DNA of 64,000 nt from Maribacter sp. 1_MG-2023 (GTDB lineage Bacteria > Bacteroidota > Bacteroidia > Flavobacteriales > Flavobacteriaceae), in NCBI RefSeq assembly GCF_030547005.1, contig NZ_JAUOPN010000003.1, positions 1 to 64,000 on the forward strand, read 5' to 3'. The notes beneath the pieces are model-generated. The model was not told where the DNA came from. It did no database searches and saw nothing but the letters and a program-made list of their open reading frames with translations. Position 1 is the first letter of the stretch, and the number at the start of each line of letters is the position of its first letter. This document shows positions 8,804-17,106 of the stretch, piece after piece. The translations under genes were made by a program, and so were the position numbers.

Positions 8804-8890
8804 ATGAACGAAATAAACTACTTTCTAAATAGTACCGTGAGCACAGTTGCTCTTGCGCGTCCGTTCACATCTCGCCGTCGCCGCCCGTAA
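8804..8890 (+). CDS. Putative arginine-rich attenuation leader peptide
   Basis: A 28-residue ORF that ends in SRRRRP followed directly by a stop, with a further Arg-Pro earlier (ALARPF). Five of 28 residues are Arg, four of them consecutive (CGC CGT CGC CGC), and the local DNA is far more GC-rich than its surroundings. It lies 85 nt before the first gene of the arginine cluster. Such an ORF is what a ribosome-stalling leader for charged tRNA-Arg should look like. Small complementarities that could switch are visible (GAGCA/TGCTC at 8839-8852; CTCGCC 8871-8876 with GGTGAG 8915-8920; ATGGA/TCCAT at 8906-8925). I do not see a strong classical terminator stem, so the mechanism is open. Confidence 0.7.
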   Translation: MNEINYFLNSTVSTVALARPFTSRRRRP

Positions 8891-8975
8891 GGGTAAGATA
8901 TAATTATGGAATTAGGTGAGTCCATTTCCGCACAACAAATCAAAACTTTTTTTACACTTTTAAATCTAACTGGCA
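8891..8975 (+). promoter_or_regulatory. Leader mRNA region between the Arg leader peptide and the GNAT gene
   Basis: An 85-nt untranslated stretch with a weak hairpin (ATGGA 8906-8910 and TCCAT 8921-8925) whose loop contains GGTGAG, which could instead pair with CTCGCC in the Arg codons of the leader. A run of seven T follows at 8947-8953. This layout would allow stalling at the Arg codons to change folding, but the stems I found by eye are short. Confidence 0.4.
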
Positions 8976-9590
8976 ATGAACTTAATTGTTGCTAACGAAT
9001 CACATTTTAAATACGCTCAGGATATTTGCGATACTATAGCCGATTCTGCTAAAGTTCGCGGTACGGGTATTGCGAAACGTACTCCAGAATACATCCAGAG
9101 AAAACTTTCTAACGGCAATGCTATTTTAGCTTTGGACGGAGAGAAATTTGCTGGCTTCTGTTACATTGAAGTTTGGGGACACGAGAAATTTGTTGCCAAC
9201 TCCGGACTAATAGTGCACCCAGACTACAGAGGTCAGGGACTTGCCAAGAGAATAAAAGCTAAGATTTTTGACCTTAGTAGAGAGAAATTTCCAGATGCTA
9301 AAATATTTGGAATCACTACTGGTTTAGCAGTTATGAAAATCAATAATGACCTTGGTTATAAACCTGTAACATTCTCTGAACTTACAGATGACCCAGAATT
9401 CTGGAAAGGTTGCCAAACCTGCAAAAACTTCGATATTCTTACGAGAACAGAACAGAAAATGTGCTTATGCACAGGTATGCTCTATGATGGTACGACTAAG
9501 AAAAAAACCGAAGAGTCAAAAGAAATGAACGGCAAGGCTTTTACAAGATTAAAAAGTATTAAAGAGAGTTTGTTTCTCAAAAAGAAGTAA
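8976..9590 (+). CDS. GNAT N-acyltransferase of the arginine cluster, candidate glutamate N-acyltransferase
   Basis: A 204-aa GNAT protein. The acyl-CoA binding motif is visible as HPDYRGQGLAKRI (about 81-93). The C-terminal part adds a Cys array, C-x2-C-x13-C-x-C (Cys146, 149, 163, 165), that could bind a metal. It is the first gene after the Arg leader, and the cluster otherwise lacks a gene for the first step (argA or argJ), so it is the obvious candidate to acylate glutamate. A GNAT next to argG in Bacteroides has been implicated genetically in this step. Given the succinyl-type carbamoyltransferase downstream, succinyl-CoA may be the donor. The 135-nt gap to argG holds a small hairpin. 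Confidence 0.8.
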   Translation: MNLIVANESHFKYAQDICDTIADSAKVRGTGIAKRTPEYIQRKLSNGNAILALDGEKFAGFCYIEVWGHEKFVANSGLIVHPDYRGQGLAKRIKAKIFDLSREKFPDAKIFGITTGLAVMKINNDLGYKPVTFSELTDDPEFWKGCQTCKNFDILTRTEQKMCLCTGMLYDGTTKKKTEESKEMNGKAFTRLKSIKESLFLKKK

Positions 9591-9633
9591 CAAGTATAGA
9601 ATATAGAATAATAAAAATATGAGCTGAATGCTG

Positions 9634-9652
9634 AAGGTTTTCAACCTTTTTT
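9634..9652 (+). terminator. Weak intra-cluster hairpin with T-run between the GNAT gene and argG
   Basis: AAGGTT (9634-9639), a 3-nt loop and AACCTT (9643-9648) followed by T residues. The stem is only 6 bp and AT-rich, so it may act as a partial terminator or an mRNA 3' end rather than a full stop. Confidence 0.4.
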
Positions 9653-9725
9653 CTAACATCTCTTTTCTAAACACTATCAAACAAAACAATAATTACCCGG
9701 CATCACCGGATTTGAACATATTACA

Positions 9726-10913
9726 ATGAAAAAATTAGTACTAGCATACAGCGGCGGATTAGACACATCTTATTGCGCTAAACATTTATCAAAAGACAAA
9801 GGGTTTGAAGTTCATGCAGTAAGTGTAAATACTGGCGGATTTTCTTCGGATGAAATAAAAGAAATCGAGAAAAAAGCGATTGAATTAGGTGCAACATCAT
9901 ATACATCAATCGATGCCGTACAGACCTTTTATGACAAAGTAGTGAAGTACCTTATTTTTGGTAATGTACTAAAAAATAATACCTACCCACTTTCTGTTAG
10001 TGCAGAACGTATTGTACAGGCTATTGAGATTGTAAACTACGCTAAAAAAGTAGGTGCTGGTTATATTGCTCACGGTAGTACAGGCGCTGGTAACGACCAA
10101 GTTCGTTTCGATATGATTTTTCAAATCATTGCACCAGAAATCGAAATCATCACTCCTATTAGAGATAATAAATTAGCAAGAGAAGAAGAGATTACATACC
10201 TAAAAGAAAACGGAGTAGATTACCCTTGGGAAAAAGCAAAATACTCTATCAACAGAGGACTTTGGGGAACTTCAGTTGGCGGCGAAGAAACCTTGACTTC
10301 TGATAAGGCCTTGCCAGATAATGCATACCCTAGCCAGTTACAAGAAAAGAACCCTGCGGACGTAAAACTGACTTTCGCAAAAGGAGAGCTAATTGCTATT
10401 GATGGAATAAAAGATACTCCCGTTGCTAATATTGAAAAGTTAGAAGCGTTAGCCTCAAAATATGCTATTGGTAGAGATATTCATGTAGGCGATACTATTA
10501 TAGGCACTAAGGGAAGAGTTGGTTTTGAAGCTCCTGCCTCATTAATTATTATAAAAGCACACCACTTATTAGAGAAGCATACGCTTACAAAGTGGCAACA
10601 ATATCAAAAAGAACAACAAGGTAATTTCTACGGTATGTTATTGCATGAAGGTAACTACCTAGATCCTGTAATGAGAAATATAGAAACTTTCTTGACCGAC
10701 ACCCAAAAAACGGTTTCAGGAGATGTTTTTGTTGGCTTATATCCTTTTCAGTTTAGATTACACGGTATTTCATCTAAACATGATTTAATGACAGATGCTT
10801 TCGGTAAATACGGTGAAGTCAATAAAGGTTGGACTGCAGATGATGCTAAAGGCTTTATAAAAATTCTATCAAATTCTGGTAAAATATATAACCATGTTAA
10901 TGGGGATAATTAG
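9726..10913 (+). CDS. argG: Argininosuccinate synthase
   Basis: Joins citrulline and aspartate with ATP to argininosuccinate. The 395-aa protein begins with the PP-loop AYSGGLDTS (residues 7-15), and the family segments GAGNDQVRFD and YSINRGLWG follow in the usual order. Length is typical for the family. Cytoplasmic. It is the first enzyme gene after the GNAT gene in the arginine cluster. The spacer to argC (about 108 nt) contains short direct and inverted repeats, so a separate promoter there is possible. Confidence 0.96.
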   Translation: MKKLVLAYSGGLDTSYCAKHLSKDKGFEVHAVSVNTGGFSSDEIKEIEKKAIELGATSYTSIDAVQTFYDKVVKYLIFGNVLKNNTYPLSVSAERIVQAIEIVNYAKKVGAGYIAHGSTGAGNDQVRFDMIFQIIAPEIEIITPIRDNKLAREEEITYLKENGVDYPWEKAKYSINRGLWGTSVGGEETLTSDKALPDNAYPSQLQEKNPADVKLTFAKGELIAIDGIKDTPVANIEKLEALASKYAIGRDIHVGDTIIGTKGRVGFEAPASLIIIKAHHLLEKHTLTKWQQYQKEQQGNFYGMLLHEGNYLDPVMRNIETFLTDTQKTVSGDVFVGLYPFQFRLHGISSKHDLMTDAFGKYGEVNKGWTADDAKGFIKILSNSGKIYNHVNGDN

Positions 10914-11021
10914 GAGTTAGGAGTTAGGGAAAAATAGTATTAAGTAATGAGTACAAAGTATTAAGTAAAAAGATTAAAAGTGTTAATCAAGTACTTCGTA
11001 CTAATTACATAAAATAAAATT
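10914..11021. repeat. Short direct and inverted repeats in the argG-argC spacer
   Basis: The spacer contains a tandem TTAGGAG duplication beginning right at the argG stop, two copies of AGTATTAAGTAA separated by about ten bases, and the palindrome AGTACTTCGTACT. Similar AT-rich self-similar spacer sequence recurs before argH. Function unknown. Confidence 0.5.
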
Positions 11022-11996
11022 ATGATTAAAGCAGGTATTATTGGCGGTTCTGGTTATACAGGTGGGGAACTTATTCGAATTCTATTGAACCATCCGGCAA
11101 CGGAAATAGATTTTGTTTTCAGTACTACTAGAGCAGGTAAAAAGGTAACTACGGCACACCCAGATTTACTAGGTACTACAGACCTTAAATTTACAGGTGA
11201 TGTAAATTTAGATGTGAATGTTGTTTTTCTATGTTTAGGGCATGGTAACTCTACGGCTTTTTTAAAGGAACATAGCTTTTCTACTGATACTATTATCATC
11301 GATTTAAGTAATGATTTCAGACTTGATGCCGATGCTGATTTTGAAGGAAAGCACTTTGTATACGGATTACCTGAATTGAACAAAAGCAACATAGAGAACG
11401 CAAAATACATCGCCAACCCTGGTTGTTTTGCCACTGCTATTCAACTAGCGTTGCTGCCATTAGCAAAAGCAAATCTACTGGAAAATGAAGTACATATAAA
11501 TGCCGTAACTGGCAGTACAGGAGCAGGTGTTAGTCCGTCTGCAACTTCTCACTTTTCATGGAGAAATAATAATGTAAGCTGGTACAAGCCTTTTACCCAT
11601 CAACATTTAGGTGAAATTAACGAAAGTTTGCATTCACTTCAAAAGAATACGGGCAACTTATTTTTCATGCCCAATAGAGGGAATTTCACTCGTGGAATTT
11701 TAGCGACTTCTTATACCAAATTTGAAGGCAGGTTAGAAGATGCCAAAAAAATCTATCAAGAGTTTTATAAAGACGCCATGTTTACCCAAATTTCTGATGA
11801 ACCTATCAACCTGAAACAGGTGGTAAACACCAATCAATGTCATATTCATTTACATAAACACGATGATATTTTATTGATTACATCAGCAATTGACAACCTT
11901 TTAAAAGGTGCATCTGGGCAAGCGGTTCAGAATATGAATTTAATTTTTGGATTAGAAGAAAATTTAGGCTTGAACCTAAAAGCAGGTGTCTTTTAG
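11022..11996 (+). CDS. argC: N-acyl-gamma-glutamyl-phosphate reductase
   Basis: NADPH-dependent reduction of N-acylglutamyl phosphate to the semialdehyde, third step of arginine synthesis. The 324-aa protein has the Rossmann motif GGSGYTGGEL (8-17) and the catalytic Cys in ANPGCFAT (Cys135). The length is of the normal short class. The real acyl group in this organism may be succinyl. It is followed after 48 nt by proC. Confidence 0.95.
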   Translation: MIKAGIIGGSGYTGGELIRILLNHPATEIDFVFSTTRAGKKVTTAHPDLLGTTDLKFTGDVNLDVNVVFLCLGHGNSTAFLKEHSFSTDTIIIDLSNDFRLDADADFEGKHFVYGLPELNKSNIENAKYIANPGCFATAIQLALLPLAKANLLENEVHINAVTGSTGAGVSPSATSHFSWRNNNVSWYKPFTHQHLGEINESLHSLQKNTGNLFFMPNRGNFTRGILATSYTKFEGRLEDAKKIYQEFYKDAMFTQISDEPINLKQVVNTNQCHIHLHKHDDILLITSAIDNLLKGASGQAVQNMNLIFGLEENLGLNLKAGVF

Positions 11997-12044
11997 AAAC
12001 AATGTAAAAAGTACTATGCAATTGGTACAAGAAAAATATAAAAC

Positions 12045-12839
12045 ATGAAAATAGCGATTATAGGTGCAGGTAATTTAGGACTTTCTATAGCAAACGGAAT
12101 TCTAAAAAGTAATGGTGCCACTAGCATGTACCTTACTAAAAGAGACATCAAATCTATTGCTGATTTTGAAAAATTTGACAAGGTTACCGTTACAAACGAT
12201 AATCGTTTGGCGGTACAAAATTCAGACATTCTAATATTTGCGGTACAACCCGTTCATTTTGCTGCAATCTTAGAAAGTGTAAAAGATTTATTGACCGAAA
12301 ATCATGTGATTATATCTACGATAACCGGTTTCGGAATCGAAAAAATAGAGGCAGTTATAGGTAAGGATAATTACATTGTTAGAAGTATGCCAAATACAGC
12401 AATCTCAGTTGGTAAATCTATGACCTGTATTTGTAGTAATGAAAAAGGGAAAAAACGTATAGATCTCACAAAGGCAATTTTCAACAGAATGGGACATTCT
12501 ATGGAAATACCTGAAAGTCAAATGCAAGCTGCAACAGTTATTTGCGCAAGCGGTGTAGCTTTTTGGATGCGTCTAATTCGTGCAACCACGCAAGGTGCCA
12601 TACAATTAGGTTTTGATGCCAAAGAGGCTCAAGAACTAGCCATGCATACTTGTAATGGTGCTGCAAGCTTATTAATAGATTCTGGCAATCACCCTGAAGA
12701 AGAAATAGATCGCGTAACTACACCAATGGGCTGTACCATAACCGGTCTAAATGAAATGGAGCACCAAGGTTTAAGCTCTTCTTTAATACGCGGCATTATC
12801 GCCTCTTACGATAAGATTACTGAATTTAAGACGAAGTAA
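12045..12839 (+). CDS. proC: Pyrroline-5-carboxylate reductase
   Basis: Last step of proline synthesis. The 264-aa protein starts with the dinucleotide motif GAGNLGLSIANGI (7-19) and has the conserved VRSMPNTA and the C-terminal VTTPMGCT/TGLNEMEH region, a variant of the usual VTSPGGTT. Cytoplasmic. Its place between argC and argD shows that proline and arginine synthesis are organised together here. Confidence 0.93.
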   Translation: MKIAIIGAGNLGLSIANGILKSNGATSMYLTKRDIKSIADFEKFDKVTVTNDNRLAVQNSDILIFAVQPVHFAAILESVKDLLTENHVIISTITGFGIEKIEAVIGKDNYIVRSMPNTAISVGKSMTCICSNEKGKKRIDLTKAIFNRMGHSMEIPESQMQAATVICASGVAFWMRLIRATTQGAIQLGFDAKEAQELAMHTCNGAASLLIDSGNHPEEEIDRVTTPMGCTITGLNEMEHQGLSSSLIRGIIASYDKITEFKTK

Positions 12840-12878
12840 TACAAACCAATTCACTATTAAAATTGATTCTATTGACTT

Positions 12879-14003
12879 ATGAAATTATTTGACGTTTACC
12901 CACTATATAATGTTACTCCCGTTTCCGCAAAAGGTATTGTGGTTACCGATGACAAAGGTCAAGACTATTTAGACTTTTACGGTGGGCATGCCGTAATATC
13001 TATTGGACATTCGCACCCACATTATGTGGAGCGCCTAAAAAATCAATTAGATAAAATCGGATTTTATAGTAATGCTGTTCAAAATCCGCTTCAAGTAGAA
13101 TTAGCCGAAAAATTAGGTGTCGCTTCTGGATGTGAAGATTACAATCTATTTCTGTGTAATTCTGGTGCTGAGGCAAATGAAAATGCACTTAAAATGGCAT
13201 CTTTTGTTACTGGTAAATCTAAAGTTATCGCTTTTAATAACGGATTTCACGGGCGTACATCTGCTGCAGTAGCGGCAACTGACAATCCATCTATAAATGC
13301 CGAATTGAATCAGCAACATGATGTTGTCTTTCTAGACCTAAACGATATCAAAGGCTTTGAACGAGAAATTTCAAAGAATGTCTGTGCCGTAATCATAGAA
13401 TCGATACAAGGTGTAGGCGGATTGGATGAACCGACTACAGAATTCTCACAACAAGTGGCTTTACTATGTAAAGAAAATGACGCTTTATTAATAGCCGATG
13501 AGGTGCAATGCGGATTTGGTAGAAGTGGTAAATTCTTTGGGTTTCAACATCATAACATACAGCCTGATATTATTAGCATTGCAAAAGGAATGGGTAACGG
13601 ATTTCCTGTTGGTGGCGTTCTTATACACGAAAGTATAAAAGCGAAATACGGAATGCTAGGTACCACTTTTGGTGGAAACCACCTCGCATGCGCAGCTACA
13701 ATGGCAGTTTTAGAAGTTATTGAAAAAGAAAACTTAATTGCCAATGCCGAAGAACTAGGAGTTTATTTCAATGAAAAGGCTAAAGAAATTCCACAAGTAA
13801 AAAGAGTAAAAGGCAGAGGCTTAATGCTCGGGCTAGAATTCGATTTTCAAGTAGCTGATTTGCGCAAAAAATTAATTCATGAGCACCATCTTTTTACCGG
13901 TGGAGCGAAAGACAAAACGGTACTTAGAATACTACCTGCATTGAATATTACAAAACAAGATTTAGACGTGTTTTTCACCGCTCTTAAGACTGCTTTATCA
14001 TGA
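12879..14003 (+). CDS. argD: Acetyl/succinyl-ornithine aminotransferase
   Basis: A 374-aa class III PLP aminotransferase that converts N-acylglutamate semialdehyde to N-acylornithine. The PLP lysine is in IAKGMGNGFPVGG (Lys236), with the preceding DEVQCGFGRSG and the early NSGAEANENALK typical of ArgD. The stop overlaps the start of proA by 4 nt (ATGA), which implies translational coupling. Given the cluster, the substrate may be the succinylated form. Confidence 0.93.
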   Translation: MKLFDVYPLYNVTPVSAKGIVVTDDKGQDYLDFYGGHAVISIGHSHPHYVERLKNQLDKIGFYSNAVQNPLQVELAEKLGVASGCEDYNLFLCNSGAEANENALKMASFVTGKSKVIAFNNGFHGRTSAAVAATDNPSINAELNQQHDVVFLDLNDIKGFEREISKNVCAVIIESIQGVGGLDEPTTEFSQQVALLCKENDALLIADEVQCGFGRSGKFFGFQHHNIQPDIISIAKGMGNGFPVGGVLIHESIKAKYGMLGTTFGGNHLACAATMAVLEVIEKENLIANAEELGVYFNEKAKEIPQVKRVKGRGLMLGLEFDFQVADLRKKLIHEHHLFTGGAKDKTVLRILPALNITKQDLDVFFTALKTALS

Positions 14004-15196
14004 TAAAAACACTCAGCTTAGAAAAAAGAAATGCCGTTCTAAAACGTATGGCAGAATTGGTTCAACAAGAAGAATCTATTTTAATATCTGCAAATGAGAA
14101 AGATTTAAATTCTTTCGAATCTGCCGACATCGCAATGATTGACCGATTAAAGGTGGATAAAGATAAGGTAAGAGAAATGGTTTCTTCCTTAAAAAAATTA
14201 GCAGCCCTAGCCGACCCTTTACATGTAGAACGTTTTCAATTTACACATGATAACGGCTTAGAAATAAGCAATAAAACGGCTCCGTTCGGCACTATCATGA
14301 TCATTTATGAATCTAGACCAGACGTAACAATTGAAGCTGCGGGTATTGCTTTTAAATCTGGAAATAAGATTTTATTAAAAGGCGGCAAAGAATCGTTAAA
14401 CTCTAACTTGGTTTTAGTCAATTTGTGGCATAAAGCTTTAGAATCTTGTGACTGTTCTGAGGATTGGATTACGTACTTAAATTATTCAAGAACAGAAACA
14501 CAGCAGTTTCTTGAAAATCCTACCCAAAAACTAGATTTGATTGTTCCACGTGGTGGCGAAAAATTGATTGCTTTTGTAAAGCAACATGCTCAGTGCCCTG
14601 TAATTGTTAGTGGTCGTGGAAACAACTTTGTATATGTTTCTCATGAAGCAGATTTACAAATGGCTTTAGACGTAATTATCAATGCCAAGACCACTAAAAT
14701 ATCTGCATGTAATGCGGTGGACAAAGTGATTATTTCTAGAGATTTACCTCGTAAGGCTGAATTTCTAAGTCACTTGATTCAAACTTTAAAAAAACATAAT
14801 GTTGAAATTCTAACCGATGCCAAACTAGCCGGTATGGATGGTACTTCTCAAATGGAAAATGAGTCGGTATGGTATGAAGAATTTTTAGACTATAAAATTG
14901 TGATTGGGCAGGTGCCCGATGTTGATGAGGCTATACAATTGATCAACACTTACGGTGGCGGACATTCAGCTGCTATCATCACAAAAGACGAAGAAGAGGC
15001 AGAGATTTTTATGCAATCTGTAGATACTGCGGCTGTGTACCATAATGCATCTACCCGTTTTACTGATGGTGGACAATTTGGATTAGGTGGCGAACTAGCA
15101 ATAAGTACTGACAAATTACACCAACGCGGACCAATTGGCTTGCAGCATTTGGTTACCAATAAATGGTACGTTAAAGGAAATGGACAAGTAAGATAG
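14000..15196 (+). CDS. proA: Gamma-glutamyl phosphate reductase
   Basis: Second step of proline synthesis, NADPH-dependent. The 398-aa protein belongs to the aldehyde dehydrogenase superfamily; the catalytic Cys is in KISACNAVDK (Cys237), and ESRPDVTIEAAG and KGGKES are family segments. Coupled to argD by a 4-nt overlap; proB follows after 32 nt. Confidence 0.95.
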   Translation: MIKTLSLEKRNAVLKRMAELVQQEESILISANEKDLNSFESADIAMIDRLKVDKDKVREMVSSLKKLAALADPLHVERFQFTHDNGLEISNKTAPFGTIMIIYESRPDVTIEAAGIAFKSGNKILLKGGKESLNSNLVLVNLWHKALESCDCSEDWITYLNYSRTETQQFLENPTQKLDLIVPRGGEKLIAFVKQHAQCPVIVSGRGNNFVYVSHEADLQMALDVIINAKTTKISACNAVDKVIISRDLPRKAEFLSHLIQTLKKHNVEILTDAKLAGMDGTSQMENESVWYEEFLDYKIVIGQVPDVDEAIQLINTYGGGHSAAIITKDEEEAEIFMQSVDTAAVYHNASTRFTDGGQFGLGGELAISTDKLHQRGPIGLQHLVTNKWYVKGNGQVR

Positions 15197-15228
15197 TTAA
15201 GAGTTATCCTGACAAAAAGGAAACAAGC

Positions 15229-15996
15229 ATGTTGAAAAAGAGAATTTTATTAAAATTAGGCTCTAATACCTTAACCAAGGACACTGACCATATCTCTCGT
15301 GGTAAAATCGAAGATATTGGTAGGCAAATAGCAGCTTTAAAAGACCAATATGAATTCATCATTGTAAGTTCTGGTGCTATTGCCGCAGCAAAGCAATTCG
15401 TAAAATTAGAACATAATGGTGAAGAAATCAATGTAAAACAGGCATTGGCATCTATAGGTCAGCCCCACTTAATGCGTATTTTTCAAGAGAATTTTAGAGA
15501 ACTAGGTCTTTTTACTTCTCAATGTTTATTGTCCTATTCTGATTTTGAAAAGGAACAAACTAGAGTAAATATTAAAAACACGATAAACGTTCTGGTCGCT
15601 AATAATTTCATCCCTATCATTAATGAAAATGATACGGTAGCAACCGATGAGATCAAGTTTGGTGACAACGATAAATTAGCAGGACTAACGGCTTCTCTTT
15701 TATCTGCAGATATTCTAATTATTGCCACCAATACTGACGGAATATATACGAAGTCTTCTTTATCGACTTCTACACCAAAAACTATTGAAACAGTATCGGA
15801 CCTAAGCACCCTACTAAAAGAAATTGGCGAATCTAAATCTACCCATGGCACAGGCGGAATGCAATCTAAATTAGATGCAGCCACTATCGCCCAAAAAGCA
15901 GGTATAGAAACTTGGATCACTAATGGTTTAAAAGATCACTTCATTACCGACGCCATTGATAACAACAGCACATTTACAAAAATTAAAGCATCATGA
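15229..15996 (+). CDS. proB: Glutamate 5-kinase, short form without PUA domain
   Basis: First step of proline synthesis. The 255-aa protein has the amino-acid-kinase motifs LLKLGSNTL at the start, INENDTVATDEIKFGDNDKLA in the middle and GTGGMQSKLDAA near the end. It ends after the kinase domain and lacks the C-terminal PUA domain of the E. coli enzyme, a shorter form known from other bacteria. The last 4 nt overlap the carbamoyltransferase start (ATGA). Confidence 0.94.
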   Translation: MLKKRILLKLGSNTLTKDTDHISRGKIEDIGRQIAALKDQYEFIIVSSGAIAAAKQFVKLEHNGEEINVKQALASIGQPHLMRIFQENFRELGLFTSQCLLSYSDFEKEQTRVNIKNTINVLVANNFIPIINENDTVATDEIKFGDNDKLAGLTASLLSADILIIATNTDGIYTKSSLSTSTPKTIETVSDLSTLLKEIGESKSTHGTGGMQSKLDAATIAQKAGIETWITNGLKDHFITDAIDNNSTFTKIKAS

Positions 15997-16934
15997 ATTA
16001 CCTTTCTATAAACGATATCGATTCTTTATCTACCTGGGTAAAACAAGCGATTGCCCTAAAAGAGCAACCTAAAAAACATAAAGCTCTTGGGAGTGATAAA
16101 ACTATAGGTTTGTTATTTTTCAACAACTCACTTCGAACACGTTTAAGCACTCAAAAAGCAGCGATGAATTTAGGTATGGAAGTCATTGTTATGAACTTTG
16201 GTAGTGAAGGTTGGGCTTTAGAATATGCTGATGGTACTATTATGGACCAAGGTACTTCTGAACATATAAAAGAAGCTGCACAGGTAATTTCTCAATATTG
16301 CGACATCATTGCTATACGTGCTTTTGCAGGTTTAAAAGACAAAGAGTTGGATGAAGCAGAAGAAGTACTGAACGGCTTTAAAACATATGCATCTGTACCT
16401 ATCGTAAATATGGAAAGCTCTGTTGGGCATCCTTTACAGGCACTAACCGATGCCATTACTTTAGAAGAACATAACTTTAAGAACAACCCAAAAGTAGTTT
16501 TGTCTTGGGCGCCACACCCTAGGGCTTTACCACACGCGGTTGCCAATTCATTTATACAAATGATGCAAAAGCAAAATGCTGAATTTGTAATTACGCATCC
16601 TGAAGGTTATGAACTAGATTCTAATATTACCAAAGATTCTAAGATTGAATATGATCAAGAAAAGGCGCTAGAAAATGCCGATTTTGTATATGTAAAAAAT
16701 TGGAGCAGTTATACCGATTACGGTCAAATAAAATCTCAAGATACTACTTGGCAAATGACCTTAAAAAAATTAGGAAAGGCTAAATTTATGCATTGTTTAC
16801 CCGTACGTAGAAATGTAGTGGTTGCCGATGAAGTTTTAGATAATGAGCAATCATTGGTCATTGAACAAGCGAATAACAGAACATACGCAGCACAATTGGT
16901 TCTAAAGAAAATACTGGAAAGCAATGAAAATTAA
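15993..16934 (+). CDS. argF': N-acylornithine carbamoyltransferase, predicted succinyl type
   Basis: A 313-aa transcarbamylase with the carbamoyl-phosphate motif NSLRTR (45-50) and HPLQALTDA. It belongs to the acyl-ornithine group rather than to normal ornithine carbamoyltransferases: the loop GTIMDQGTSEH aligns with GxxMDGDxxEH of the Xanthomonas acetyl-ornithine and Bacteroides succinyl-ornithine enzymes. At the discriminating position (Glu92 in Xanthomonas, Pro90 in B. fragilis) this protein has Ser89. Replacement of Glu92 by Ser turned the Xanthomonas enzyme into a succinyl-ornithine enzyme in published mutagenesis, so I predict N-succinylornithine as substrate. The gene overlaps proB (4 nt) and the next small gene (11 nt). 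Confidence 0.9.
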   Translation: MNYLSINDIDSLSTWVKQAIALKEQPKKHKALGSDKTIGLLFFNNSLRTRLSTQKAAMNLGMEVIVMNFGSEGWALEYADGTIMDQGTSEHIKEAAQVISQYCDIIAIRAFAGLKDKELDEAEEVLNGFKTYASVPIVNMESSVGHPLQALTDAITLEEHNFKNNPKVVLSWAPHPRALPHAVANSFIQMMQKQNAEFVITHPEGYELDSNITKDSKIEYDQEKALENADFVYVKNWSSYTDYGQIKSQDTTWQMTLKKLGKAKFMHCLPVRRNVVVADEVLDNEQSLVIEQANNRTYAAQLVLKKILESNEN

Positions 16935-17106
16935 TAAATGGATTTATATCGGCATCGCATTATTTGCACTCATTTTATTTGTAGCAAATATGGTCGATAT
17001 TGATCATAGTACCGCACATTGGAAAACATATATGGGTCCGGTTAGTAACATTATTCTTATCGTTGCCATGGTACTCATGTTCAAATTTTCTGACGATGAA
17101 AAATAA
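16924..17106 (+). CDS. Small two-helix membrane protein inside the arginine operon
   Basis: A 60-aa protein with two predicted membrane helices (about residues 7-24 and 38-54) and a short charged tail (KFSDDEK). It overlaps the carbamoyltransferase gene by 11 nt and the argB start by 11 nt, so it is tightly built into the operon and probably co-translated. Function unknown; a regulator or docking protein for a biosynthetic enzyme is only a guess. Confidence 0.65.
   Translation: MKINKWIYIGIALFALILFVANMVDIDHSTAHWKTYMGPVSNIILIVAMVLMFKFSDDEK

Noticed and set aside
8947-8953. T-run before the GNAT gene as a Rho-independent attenuator terminator
   Set aside because: No stable stem directly precedes it, so I list only a possible leader structure.
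11054-11434. Minus-strand ORFs within the arginine genes (also at 12014, 15534, 16292 and 18227)
   Set aside because: They lie wholly or almost wholly opposite well-identified genes and show no domain or start signal.
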